NCBI GenBank assembly: GCA_018333525.1
Contig: JAGXTF010000033.1
Span: 1 to 46,035, forward strand
Direction of reading: 5' to 3'
DNA from: Bacteroidota bacterium
GTDB taxonomy: Bacteria; Bacteroidota; Bacteroidia; NS11-12g; UBA955
DNA: 46,035 nucleotides
The notes under the pieces were generated by a model, which saw nothing but the letters and a program-made list of their open reading frames with translations, did not search any database and was not told the origin of the DNA. Numbering within the stretch: position 1 is the stretch's first letter; the number at the start of each line of letters is the position of its first letter. A program made the translations under genes and the position numbers. Below are positions 6,731-15,123 of the stretch, piece after piece.

Positions 6731-7028
6731 GAAGGATAGCGAGGATGGCAAGGGAAGCAAGGATGGCGAGGATGGTAGTTAGCAAGGATAGCGAGAATAG
6801 TTGATTAGCAAGGATGGCAAGGATGGCAGTTAGCAAGGATAGCGAGAATAGCTGATTAGCAAGGATGGCAGTTAGCAAGGATAGTAGAATAGCAAGGATA
6901 GCAAGGATGGCAGTTAGCAAGGATAGCAGTTAGCAAGGATGGCAGTTAGCAAGGATAGTAGAATAGCAAGGATGGCAAGGATAGCAATTAGCAAGGATAG
7001 CAAGAATAGCGAAGATAGTAAGGTTAGA
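6731..7028. repeat. ~300-bp degenerate minisatellite
   Basis: About thirty imperfect units of a 9-bp core, AGCAAGGAT or GGCAAGGAT (variants AGCGAGAAT, AGCAAGAAT), interspersed with a 6-bp AGTTAG insertion that makes 15-bp composite units. Minus-strand translation gives an artefactual Leu-Ala-Ile repeat ORF that overlaps a real gene in another frame; it is not coding. No gene lies between 6611 and 7110. Confidence 0.85.
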
Positions 7029-7110
7029 TATACTAGTAGGGTGTGGTGGAGAGAAAGTGGAATGTATTAGAAATTCTGATTTTGCCTGGTTTTAACAAGG
7101 CCTGATAGAA

Positions 7111-8118
7111 TTATTCAAAACCCTGCACGCCATTTACGGTGGTGTATTTCAGCACGAGATTTTTATTTGGATAAATGCGTTTAAATGCAGATTGAACCAT
7201 TAAAGTGGCTTCATGAAAACCACAGAGAATGAGTTTGAGTTTACCCGGGTATGTATTGATATCACCAATTGCATAAATTCCGGGGATGTTGGTGCTGTAA
7301 TCCACGGTGTTTACTTCAATTGCAATCTTATCCACGTTCAAACCCCAGTCTGCTATTGGTCCCAGTTTGGGTGATAAACCAAACAGAGGAAGGAAATAAT
7401 TGGTTTCCATCGCGTAATTCGTTTTACCTGTTTCTTCCATCAAAACGCTGTCCAGTTGCCCGTTTCCCATTAAGCCAATAACTTCTGAATTGGTTTTTAA
7501 ATGTATTTTACCTGTATTGGAAAGATCGATTACTTTTTGAACACTATCCGGATGCCCGCGGAATTCAGTTCTTCTGTGTACCAGTGTTACTGAGCTTGCG
7601 ATGTCCGATAGAAAAATACTCCAATCCAGCGCGGAATCTCCACCACCGGCTATGATCACACTTTTATTCCGAAACTTCTCCGGATCGCGGATGATATAGT
7701 CCACGCCCTTGTCTTCAAATTCTGCAATATTGGATATAGGAGGTTTTCGCGGTTCAAAACAACCCAAACCACCTGCTATTGCAACGTTTGGCGCCTTATG
7801 CAAGGTGCCTTTGTTGGTAGTAACGATGAACTTTCCGTCTTCGGTCTGTTCTATGGTTTCGGCCCTTTCTCCCAAAGTAAAACCAGGCTTGAACGGAGAA
7901 CCCTGTTTGATCAGGTTATGCACGAGTTCCTCTGCGGTAACTTCCCAAAAACCGGGAATATCGTAAATGGGTTTTTTGGGGTAAATTTCCGTAAGTTGCC
8001 CGCCTGGCTTGGCCAAAACATCAATGAGGTGACAATGCAATTTGAGCAGACCGGCTTCAAAAACTGTAAAAAGCCCAACCGGACCTGCGCCAATAATGAT
8101 GATATCCGTTTCTATCAT
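7111..8118 (-). CDS. Ferredoxin-NADP reductase, thioredoxin-reductase-like type
   Basis: A 335-residue flavoenzyme moving electrons between ferredoxin and NADP(H). The N-terminal FAD Rossmann motif is IIIGAGPVGL (residues 7-16), with the adenine-side LAKPGGQLTEIYP segment. The NADP-binding motif is IIAGGGDSALDW near residue 156, followed by LVHRR, whose Arg pair recognises the 2'-phosphate. The C-terminal FAD segment IPGIYAIGDI is present. The redox CxxC of thioredoxin reductases is absent between the two nucleotide motifs. Absence of CxxC, and the length, match the YumC/Chlorobaculum-type ferredoxin-NADP reductases common in Bacteroidota. The gene appears to stand alone, with a 109-bp gap to the next minus-strand gene upstream. 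Confidence 0.9.
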   Translation of the reverse strand: MIETDIIIIGAGPVGLFTVFEAGLLKLHCHLIDVLAKPGGQLTEIYPKKPIYDIPGFWEVTAEELVHNLIKQGSPFKPGFTLGERAETIEQTEDGKFIVTTNKGTLHKAPNVAIAGGLGCFEPRKPPISNIAEFEDKGVDYIIRDPEKFRNKSVIIAGGGDSALDWSIFLSDIASSVTLVHRRTEFRGHPDSVQKVIDLSNTGKIHLKTNSEVIGLMGNGQLDSVLMEETGKTNYAMETNYFLPLFGLSPKLGPIADWGLNVDKIAIEVNTVDYSTNIPGIYAIGDINTYPGKLKLILCGFHEATLMVQSAFKRIYPNKNLVLKYTTVNGVQGFE

Positions 8119-8227
8119 TTTCCGGCCGCGAATTTACCAAAGTAAAAGAGGGTGAGTGTAATAAATGTCATGTTTCATTTAAAACCATTTCACCTATGGA
8201 AAGGTTTGGTTGAATTAAATGCGAAAT

Positions 8228-9580
8228 CTACATCACCTGCACAAAGGTTCCTTTTCGCCATTCATACCATTTGCCACCGATGAGTTCCCTTTGACCGGAT
8301 TTGATATTTTTTATATTAGAAATTTCTTTGTCCAGGACAAATAATCTTCCTCCTGTTTTTTTCACCAGTTCAATATAATCCGGATTTACCCGGTCATATA
8401 CCCCGCAAACCATCACGGAAACCGGTATTTTAATTCTGTCTATTAATGCAATATCCTTGATTGGTGCCTGATTATCTGCAACCAATAAAATGGTATCTGT
8501 ATCCGGCCAGTTGGCGATAGTTTTTAATACCGCTTCGAGATCATTTTCCGGAATATCGCCACCCAAACCTTTGTTCATGGTGAATTTCATCCTGGAAAAA
8601 ACGGAATCAAAATTTCCTCCGGATGCGAAATAAATTCCACCTGTACTTCCTGTTTTCTTCAGCATATCCGGAGTGCCATCGCCATCATTAAAAAATGCAA
8701 ATCGGCCTTGTTTCAAAACTTCTGGACTGTATTTCAACCACAACATAATTTGGGTGGAAAATGGACCCATACTTCCAGTAACGTCAGTAACTACGGCCAT
8801 CTTCGTGCTCCATTTGCGTTTGGTTAATGTGTTGAATTCATCGGTTCCAATAAAAGCCGATGTGTCAAATTTCCCAATTCGCATCCAATAACCATTCGTT
8901 TTTTTCTTAATTGTGGAATCCCATTGCACTTTGTATTCAGGCTCCCGTTGCCAGATTCCGGAGGATGAAAATTTTTCTCCGGCCTTTTTCTTTTTATCGC
9001 TTTTTGGAATATAAAATCCGGTTTCAACTTTTCTTTTTTTGATTTTATAATCAATTTTTTCGGGCACCCAGATTAAGGTGTCGCTGTAAGAATCCACAAT
9101 TTTAGAAATAAAACTGAGTTCTTTTTTTAACAAATCGGGTGGGGGTAAATTCTTTAAATAAATTACGAATCCGTGAAAGCAGGTTGTCGCCCTTTCTCTG
9201 GTGGTGGCTTCTCTTTGCTCCAACACTTTCCATTCAATGTCTTTTAAATCGAATAAAACGGGATATGTTTTTTTTAATTCTTCAAAGCGATGGTAATTTA
9301 ATTTTGGCTGGTTGAAAGTATCCACTTCCCTAAAGCGGGTATACACCAAATGAACCCCGTAAATCCATTCGTTCCCTGGGATTTTTTTTAATTGGGAAAT
9401 ATCCAAAAAATTCGATTGTGAAAATGGCATGGGGAGAAAAACAGCGATGGTAGTATCCACCTTTTGTGTACCAATTCCAATCGGTTTCAGCTTCATCAAA
9501 TCATCCGTTTTCCAATACTGTGCGTGCAGCGATTGAAATAAAAAAATAGAGAACAGTCCATATTTAAAAAACAGGTGCAA
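8228..9580 (-). CDS. Secreted von Willebrand factor A-like protein
   Basis: A 450-residue exported protein. The only usable start is TTG at 9580: an in-frame stop lies five codons upstream, and this start gives a complete signal peptide (LFFKYGLFSIFLFQSLHAQ). The N-terminal half is lysine-rich and unassigned. The C-terminal half contains a VWA-like fold: MAVVTDVTGSMGPF near residue 265 matches the MIDAS motif DxTGSM (usually DxSGS), LLVADNQAP forms the later strand with a conserved Asp, and IPVSVMVCGV is the last core strand. Such domains bind ligands through a metal ion. Neighbours (bshB1 behind it, the flavoenzyme ahead) do not explain its role. Confidence 0.75.
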   Translation of the reverse strand: MHLFFKYGLFSIFLFQSLHAQYWKTDDLMKLKPIGIGTQKVDTTIAVFLPMPFSQSNFLDISQLKKIPGNEWIYGVHLVYTRFREVDTFNQPKLNYHRFEELKKTYPVLFDLKDIEWKVLEQREATTRERATTCFHGFVIYLKNLPPPDLLKKELSFISKIVDSYSDTLIWVPEKIDYKIKKRKVETGFYIPKSDKKKKAGEKFSSSGIWQREPEYKVQWDSTIKKKTNGYWMRIGKFDTSAFIGTDEFNTLTKRKWSTKMAVVTDVTGSMGPFSTQIMLWLKYSPEVLKQGRFAFFNDGDGTPDMLKKTGSTGGIYFASGGNFDSVFSRMKFTMNKGLGGDIPENDLEAVLKTIANWPDTDTILLVADNQAPIKDIALIDRIKIPVSVMVCGVYDRVNPDYIELVKKTGGRLFVLDKEISNIKNIKSGQRELIGGKWYEWRKGTFVQVM

Positions 9581-9637
9581 GGGATATATGTATTAACGTT
9601 AAATGAATACTATTTATTTAACGTTGGTAAATGGCAG

Positions 9638-10354
9638 TTATAACAAATCAGAGAAACTATTTATTCCCGGAGCTCTTTCTGTGGTATATCCTTCCCCAAA
9701 AATGCTACCGATAATTCTTCCCATTTCCCTTGCGCGACCTTCCAAAAAACGCAGGTAATCCTCCCCGGATATGGGTGTTCCGGGTTCTTTGTCTTCTCCA
9801 TCCTTGTAAAACTGGCTGGAAAATGCGAGAATGGCCTCCATTTTTTTGTCGTAAAAATCTGTAATATCTATTACCAGATCCGGATGAATAAAACGGTCTT
9901 GTATATAGTGATACACGGCATTTGGTCTGTGAGGTTCCTGAGCACTTCCAAAATATTCCGTTTCAATTTTTCTCAGTCCTGCAAGGAAACAAGCCCGCGA
10001 TGCGAAGCTTGCACCATTGCCGTGGTCGGGGTGTCTGTCATTTACTGCATTTGCAAGCACTATCAAAGGACGGTAATGGCGAATTACTTTTACCAATTCC
10101 AGCAAACTGGGCTCATCATTTTCAAAAAAACCATCTTTTAAACCCAGATTTACCCTTTCCTCTACCCCCAAAATTCGGGCGCTCGCAGCGGCTTCCTGTT
10201 CGCGGAGTTGTGCATTTCCTCTGGTGCCAAGTTCCCCTGCAGTGAGATCCACAATCACCACTTTTTTCCCGAGTTGTATATGCCGCAGCACGGTGCCGCC
10301 GGCTCCGAGTTCAACATCATCCGGATGTGCGCCAATGGCAAGTATATCTGTCAT
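9638..10354 (-). CDS. bshB1: Bacillithiol biosynthesis deacetylase BshB1
   Basis: A 238-residue zinc deacetylase of the PIG-L/LmbE family. It removes the acetyl group from N-acetylglucosaminyl-malate, the second step of bacillithiol synthesis, in the cytoplasm. Zinc motif AHPDDVELGAGGT lies at residues 8-20 and the second ligand segment RHPDHGNG near residue 110. Bacillithiol is the low-molecular-weight thiol of many Bacteroidota. The start is the ATG at 10354, which overlaps the stop of the upstream M28-like gene (TGATG), so the two are translationally coupled; a TTG one codon earlier is unlikely. No bshA or bshC is in the window. Confidence 0.93.
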   Translation of the reverse strand: MTDILAIGAHPDDVELGAGGTVLRHIQLGKKVVIVDLTAGELGTRGNAQLREQEAAASARILGVEERVNLGLKDGFFENDEPSLLELVKVIRHYRPLIVLANAVNDRHPDHGNGASFASRACFLAGLRKIETEYFGSAQEPHRPNAVYHYIQDRFIHPDLVIDITDFYDKKMEAILAFSSQFYKDGEDKEPGTPISGEDYLRFLEGRAREMGRIIGSIFGEGYTTERAPGINSFSDLL

Positions 10355-11340
10355 CAAAATGGGGGATTAAATACCAATGCTGAAATTACTGTTCCTACCA
10401 TTTTCAGGGTGTTTTTATCAATGGCTTCCATATTGTCGTTATGTGTGTGCCAAAAGTATGCGAAGTTTTTGGTTTGTTTGTCGTATTGGATAATATCCAT
10501 CATTGGAATTTGGGTATGCAAAGTTACCTGTTGGTGATCATCCGTAATATTTCCGATTGCCTCCGGTACAAAACGTGCAGCAAACCCGAGTTCTGCTGCT
10601 ATGCCCCAGGTATGCGACAATATTTTAAATGCATTTTGGTAGCTGTAACCTTCGTAAAAGAATTGGGCATCCTTTCCTCCAACCATGTCTAAAAGTACGC
10701 CGCAGTTGGCTTTGTAACCATTCGGTAACGGGTTTTTAGCCCAATATTCACTGCCCAGACAATAAGAATTCATCGCCTCCGGTTTACCCATATCCTCAGC
10801 ATCAAAAAAAACAATATCCACACCAATTCCCGGAGGGGTGTTTTTTAGTTTGGATGCGAGTTCCAATAAAATGCCAACACCACTTGCACCATCATTTGCG
10901 GCAGGAATGGGTTTGTCGTGGTCTTTTAGATCTTCATCTGCCCAGGGGCGACTATCCCAGTGCGATGCCAGTAAAATTCTCTGGGAAGTATCGGGTTTGA
11001 ACTGGCCAATTATATTGATAATAGGTACAGATTTTCCATCGAATGTTTTCACCATAGCTTCCTGGATTAATACGGTATCGCAGAATTTTTGCAATTCGCT
11101 GCGAAGCCACCCGGCACAGGCTTTATGGGTTGCGGTTCCCGGTACTCTTGGCCCAAATTGCAATTGTTTTTCGATATAGGTATATGCAAGGTCGCCAGAC
11201 ATTTCCGGAAATTTATTTTGAACTTTTTTTTCTTCTGTTAGTGTGGAATCCTCATTTTCCACTTTGCCTGTGCATGAAGTACCAAAAGGCAATGTGCAAA
11301 AACAACATACAGCGAGAAGAATACTGCTGATTTTCTTCAT
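10354..11340 (-). CDS. M28-family lipoprotein, glutaminyl cyclase-like
   Basis: A 328-residue exported zinc hydrolase-fold protein. The signal is followed by a lipobox (PFGTSC at residues 18-23). Metal-ligand segments of M28/glutaminyl-peptide cyclotransferase proteins are present: LLASHWDSRPWAD near residue 125, the following AANDGASGVGILLEL (bridging Asp and Glu region), VFFDAEDMG near residue 178, TDDHQQV, and the terminal WHTHNDNMEAID. The conserved SHWDSRP and TDDHxxF/V segments resemble glutaminyl cyclases more than aminopeptidases; these convert N-terminal Gln to pyroglutamate. It overlaps bshB1 by one base. Which activity it has cannot be decided from sequence. Confidence 0.85.
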   Translation of the reverse strand: MKKISSILLAVCCFCTLPFGTSCTGKVENEDSTLTEEKKVQNKFPEMSGDLAYTYIEKQLQFGPRVPGTATHKACAGWLRSELQKFCDTVLIQEAMVKTFDGKSVPIINIIGQFKPDTSQRILLASHWDSRPWADEDLKDHDKPIPAANDGASGVGILLELASKLKNTPPGIGVDIVFFDAEDMGKPEAMNSYCLGSEYWAKNPLPNGYKANCGVLLDMVGGKDAQFFYEGYSYQNAFKILSHTWGIAAELGFAARFVPEAIGNITDDHQQVTLHTQIPMMDIIQYDKQTKNFAYFWHTHNDNMEAIDKNTLKMVGTVISALVFNPPF

Positions 11341-11390
11341 TACGGCAAATTTAGGAGAATTCGGGGAATGAATTTTTTAGGTATATCTTG

Positions 11391-11665
11391 TGCGTTGTCG
11401 GTAGCTTTCAGCTGAATAACAAAATCGCGGATAACCAGAGTGCTGAAATCATTTACCGGCAACAGAACCATACAGCAAAGCCCGATCGCAAAAACATCCC
11501 ACTTCGAACCTCCAAAATTTGTGTTAGGCTTTGCGTTGTCGGTAGCTTTCAGCCAAATAACAGATTCGCGGATTACCAGAGCGCTGAAATCGTTTACCGA
11601 CAACGAGACCGATTATACAAGCACCATCGTAAAAAACTTCCCACTTCGAACATCGTACTTCGAAC
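11391..11665. repeat. Tandemly duplicated palindromic element (141-bp period)
   Basis: Two copies of a 73-bp segment lie at 11391-11463 and 11532-11604, differing at about nine positions. Each is itself an imperfect hairpin: the arm GTTGTCGGTAGCTTTCAGC pairs with the complement of the GCTGAAATCGTTTACCGACAAC-type end (arms about 20 bp). The spacers after each copy are also related and both contain CCCACTTCGAAC, so the duplicated unit is about 125-141 bp. From 11640 to 11720 there is a run of CCCACTTC/ACTTCGAAC/TCCCAC variants. The plus-strand ORFs here are short and not convincing. Confidence 0.75.
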
Positions 11666-11796
11666 ATATGATATCCCACTTCTCACATCTGACATCCCAC
11701 CCGTCCGTATCGGCACGGGCAAGCATCTGTGTCCTGCAAATCATCTGAAAATTCCTTATTTTCGCTGCATTGGCCAATACAATACAAATTCAAAGC

Positions 11797-12663
11797 ATGA
11801 CCGGCTACGGCCGCGCCGAAGGTGAAAGTGAAGGATTGAGGGTAAGCTGTGAAATGCGCTCGCTTAATGGGAGGTACCTGGATCTGGATCTCCGTCTTCC
11901 CCGTTTTTTAATGGAAATTGATCCCGAAATACGCAGAATGCTGACTGAAAAACTGGAGCGCGGTACTGTTACCATCATGTACAACATTGAATATGGCGAC
12001 CAGTTTATTGATCCATCTGATGTAAAACTCAACGAATCCCTTGCAGCGGCATATTATCAAAAATTGAAAGGATTAGGAGATAAACTGGGTTTAGAATTCC
12101 GAGATCCATTTCGCGAAATAATTCGCATGCAGGATGTGATTAGTACTCCTGAAAAAACGCTTTCCGATGAACATAAAAAACTAATAGTTCAGCTCACTGC
12201 AACTGCGGCGAACCATTTGGTGGAATTTCGAAAACAGGAAGGAGCAAACACCGGAAACAAATTAAAAGATGCCACCACTTTTATACGGGAACAACTGCAT
12301 GTGGTGGAAAGCAATGAGGAAAGCAGAAGACAGGGATTGCGTGAAAGAATTTATGGCAATTTACAGGAACATGTAAAAGAAAATATTTCAGACCAAAGTC
12401 GATTTGAACAGGAATTGTTATTGTATTTGGAAAAATGGGATATAGTGGAAGAGAAACAGCGACTGTTGCAGCACATGGATTATTTCGACAGTTGTTTAAC
12501 AGCGGAACCATTGGGTAGAAAACTGAATTTCATTGCACAGGAAATGGGAAGGGAAATGAATACTCTCGGAGTAAAAAGCAACCATTTCGGAATGCAGCAG
12601 GCAGTGGTTTTGATGAAGGAAAAGCTGGAACAGATTAAGGAACAGGTGATGAATTTGGTTTGA
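11797..12663 (+). CDS. YicC-family endoribonuclease
   Basis: A 288-residue YicC/YloC protein. Members are RNases acting on structured or small RNAs; the E. coli protein affects sRNA decay. The N-terminal domain begins SMTGYGRAEGE and contains MRSLNGRYLDLDLRLPR, both hallmarks. The C-terminal DUF1732 domain contains RFEQELLLYLEKWDIVEEKQRL and GRKLNFIAQEMGREMNTLGVKS, ending QIKEQVMNLV. The chosen ATG at 11797 gives MTGYG; a TTG at 11770 would add nine residues and fits family N-termini too, but TATTTTCG at 11757-11764 resembles a -7 element and would leave the TTG almost leaderless. The stop overlaps the tag start (TGATG), coupling the two. Confidence 0.92.
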   Translation: MTGYGRAEGESEGLRVSCEMRSLNGRYLDLDLRLPRFLMEIDPEIRRMLTEKLERGTVTIMYNIEYGDQFIDPSDVKLNESLAAAYYQKLKGLGDKLGLEFRDPFREIIRMQDVISTPEKTLSDEHKKLIVQLTATAANHLVEFRKQEGANTGNKLKDATTFIREQLHVVESNEESRRQGLRERIYGNLQEHVKENISDQSRFEQELLLYLEKWDIVEEKQRLLQHMDYFDSCLTAEPLGRKLNFIAQEMGREMNTLGVKSNHFGMQQAVVLMKEKLEQIKEQVMNLV

Positions 12664-13244
12664 TGATGAAAGAACCGAATCGCTGTAATTGGTGTTTGAA
12701 AGATGATTTGTACATCCGGTACCACGATGAAGAGTGGGGGGTGCCGGTGTACGACGATTTGAAAATGTTTGAATTTTTAATTCTGGAAACATTTCAGGCC
12801 GGATTAAGCTGGTATACCATTTTAAAAAAACGGGAGAATTTTCGCCAGGCATTTTTTCAATTTGACCCGGAAAAAATGGCGAAAATAGATGAGAAATATT
12901 ATTTGAAATTAATGGCTAATGAAGGTATTATTCGCAACCAGGCAAAGATTCGCGGTGCAATCACCAATGCCAAACAATTCTTAAAGGTGGTGGAATCCGG
13001 GGATACATTTTGTGATTATCTCTGGAAATTTACCGACCACAAAACCATTAATAAAAAAGTAAAATCCACAGGAAATGTTCCGGCAACTACGGAACAAAGT
13101 GATATCATGAGTAAAGAATTAAAAAAAGCGGGATTTGCATTTGTGGGCAGCACGGTATGCTATGCCCACATGCAGGCCACGGGTATGGTTAATGATCATG
13201 TTACGGAATGCTTCCGGCACATGGAAGTACAAAATATTAAATAA
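12663..13244 (+). CDS. tag: DNA-3-methyladenine glycosylase I
   Basis: A 193-residue HhH-superfamily base-excision enzyme that removes 3-methyladenine from alkylated DNA. The Tag-type zinc site is visible: the first Cys in the segment RCNWC, the His of YHDEEWGVP, and the His and Cys of NDHVTECF near the C-terminus. The recognition pocket residues appear in LETFQAGLSWYTIL (Glu and Trp). The later GSTVCYAHMQATGMVNDH segment is diagnostic. The start ATG at 12663 overlaps the yicC stop; the next codon is also ATG. The gene ends one base before the start of the next gene, in the same direction, and continues the chain of tightly packed genes. Confidence 0.95.
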   Translation: MMKEPNRCNWCLKDDLYIRYHDEEWGVPVYDDLKMFEFLILETFQAGLSWYTILKKRENFRQAFFQFDPEKMAKIDEKYYLKLMANEGIIRNQAKIRGAITNAKQFLKVVESGDTFCDYLWKFTDHKTINKKVKSTGNVPATTEQSDIMSKELKKAGFAFVGSTVCYAHMQATGMVNDHVTECFRHMEVQNIK

Positions 13245-13245
13245 C

Positions 13246-15123
13246 ATGTTGAAATATTTTTTTCTCTTTTTAATTGTCCTGCAAACAGGAGTTATTTCTG
13301 CACAAAAGGATGTCGATGAGGATAGCACTATGGTGCCTATCGACATTGGAAACAATGCGGATTATTCCGGTTTTTCAGTTTTGGATTCTATGTTAAACAC
13401 GCACCGACTTTTTCTTACAGGCGAAAATTTTAATTACACACCATTTAATGCCAAGGTGGAATTTAAAACCCTGCGATATATGAATTATAAAGTGGGAATG
13501 CGCAATTACCTGATGGAAAGCAGTGCAGCCAAAGCTGCATTGGTAAACCAGTATATCAGCGAGGGAGATTCTACAGTTGAGAAATTGTTGCAATCGGTAT
13601 CTACGGTAAAATACATGAGGTTATATAAAAACCTCAAAAAATTAAATTCCAAACTCGCTGATTCGGTAAAAATTCGTGTATTTGGAATTGATGTAGAGAG
13701 AAGCAATGCTCTGCCATTGGTGCAAATGTCACAGTGCTTTTCAGAAGACAGTGTGCCGGATGATTTGCGAATTCCGGCAGAAGCTATACGCGGAACTGCG
13801 AAATATATTATTTCCCGTGGTTTGGAAGAATACGAAAGGCAAAGAGATGGAAACATGACCGAATCCGACAATTATTTTTATAATCCTTCTGCGTTTTCAG
13901 TTCGTATGAGTGTAGAGGAATTTATGAAGATGTACGATAGCCTGAAGCCACGTTTTGAAAGTTGGCTGGGCAGGCGGTTTGGTGAATTTGATCAGGCAGT
14001 GGGGTGGCTTAAGGAGTATAAAACTTATACCAAATACAGACAAACGGCATTTGAATATACCTGGCGCGAAGAAGAATTATTTCGAAGATTGAATGCGTTA
14101 TTACAACAATATCCCAATGAGAAATTTTTTGGCCAGTTCAGCATGTGCCATGCTGCGGGAAATCGTGTACCAAGAGGCTGTGGACCCTACGATTTCAGTA
14201 CTTTGGTATACAAGCTAAAACACAGCGAAGAAAGCAATGAAAAGAACGTGGTGAATATGGGAATTTATTATTCGCGGGAATTGGGAAAATCGGAAGGCAT
14301 CGCGAGCAAATTACACAAGCAATATGAAGAAGAATTGGAAACGCTTTTTAAACGAACCAAAACCAATACGGCTGTAATTGTGGATCTGAAAAAACTAAAA
14401 GAGGATTTAAAACTTAAAGACGAATTTCAATTTATTTTGCTCAATGATGGAGTTGGTGTGTATGATGATGATGAGTGGGAATATGACACAACCACCGCTG
14501 GTTCAAAATATTCTCCCTATTTCAACAGTGAGAATGCGAAAGCAGCCCGAATCCGAATTGGTGGTGCCAGGATGCACAATAATATAGATTTAGACCGTGT
14601 AGACAAGCAATTAAACGATGCAGGGATGGAGCGTCTCGGATATATTGAATATTTAGGAGCCGAATTTTCGGTAAGCGCCGCAGATAAGTCCTTTTTTCGC
14701 GCCTATTACGGAAGCGGATATTCCAGCGCGAGCAATTTTAATTCTTCGGTTTTGGTTATTTCCGGATCGGAATCTTTAATATTTAGAAAGAATTTAAAAT
14801 GGGGTGTTTCAACAGATCTGGCTTATTACAGACATTCCATTACCCAAAATCCGGGATTGGATTCAGGGCTTTATGTATATGCGTATTCAGCGCCAAAAGT
14901 GTATATAAATCCTGCACTGGTATTTGGAATTTCAACACAGGCCTATTTGGATTTAATGCCATTTTACATTGTTGCAATGGTAGGGCAACAATGGGATCTG
15001 AGCCGCAGTTCCTGGAAACTGGATGGGGTATATACCGGCAGCGCAGGAGGACTTTCCAATAATGCGCTAACCTGGAGTCTTGGATTTGGTTTTTGTGCAC
15101 CAATTTTTTGGAGGAATTATTAA
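13246..15123 (+). CDS. Secreted GExH/erythromycin-esterase-like paralogue 1, lacking the GExH His
   Basis: A 625-residue exported protein; the ATG at 13246 gives MLKYFFLFLIVLQTGVISAQ, a signal peptide, whereas the open frame extending upstream lies inside tag. Residues ~40-330 match the layout of the EreA/ChaN/TraB superfamily: LFLTGENFNY (residues 55-64), an acidic strand YLMESSAAKA with Glu91, and GQFSMCHAAGNR with His302. The family usually has a His in GExH; here residue 62 is Phe, so the copy may be catalytically altered. The last ~165 residues are rich in alternating beta strands (YYGSGYSS, VSTDLAYYRH, YLDLMPFYIVAMVG), resembling a small outer-membrane barrel. The stop overlaps the start of paralogue 2 (TAATG). 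Confidence 0.75.
   Translation: MLKYFFLFLIVLQTGVISAQKDVDEDSTMVPIDIGNNADYSGFSVLDSMLNTHRLFLTGENFNYTPFNAKVEFKTLRYMNYKVGMRNYLMESSAAKAALVNQYISEGDSTVEKLLQSVSTVKYMRLYKNLKKLNSKLADSVKIRVFGIDVERSNALPLVQMSQCFSEDSVPDDLRIPAEAIRGTAKYIISRGLEEYERQRDGNMTESDNYFYNPSAFSVRMSVEEFMKMYDSLKPRFESWLGRRFGEFDQAVGWLKEYKTYTKYRQTAFEYTWREEELFRRLNALLQQYPNEKFFGQFSMCHAAGNRVPRGCGPYDFSTLVYKLKHSEESNEKNVVNMGIYYSRELGKSEGIASKLHKQYEEELETLFKRTKTNTAVIVDLKKLKEDLKLKDEFQFILLNDGVGVYDDDEWEYDTTTAGSKYSPYFNSENAKAARIRIGGARMHNNIDLDRVDKQLNDAGMERLGYIEYLGAEFSVSAADKSFFRAYYGSGYSSASNFNSSVLVISGSESLIFRKNLKWGVSTDLAYYRHSITQNPGLDSGLYVYAYSAPKVYINPALVFGISTQAYLDLMPFYIVAMVGQQWDLSRSSWKLDGVYTGSAGGLSNNALTWSLGFGFCAPIFWRNY

Noticed and set aside
6393-6920. 175-residue minus-strand ORF of Leu-Ala-Ile repeats
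   Set aside because: It is a translation of the minisatellite and overlaps a well-supported lipoprotein gene in another frame.
11388-11825. 145-residue plus-strand ORF upstream of yicC
   Set aside because: It lies in the duplicated palindromic element, is not protein-like, and overlaps the yicC start in another frame.
13135-13245. Upstream extension of the first GExH protein
   Set aside because: The open frame before 13246 lies within tag in another frame; the signal peptide begins at 13246.
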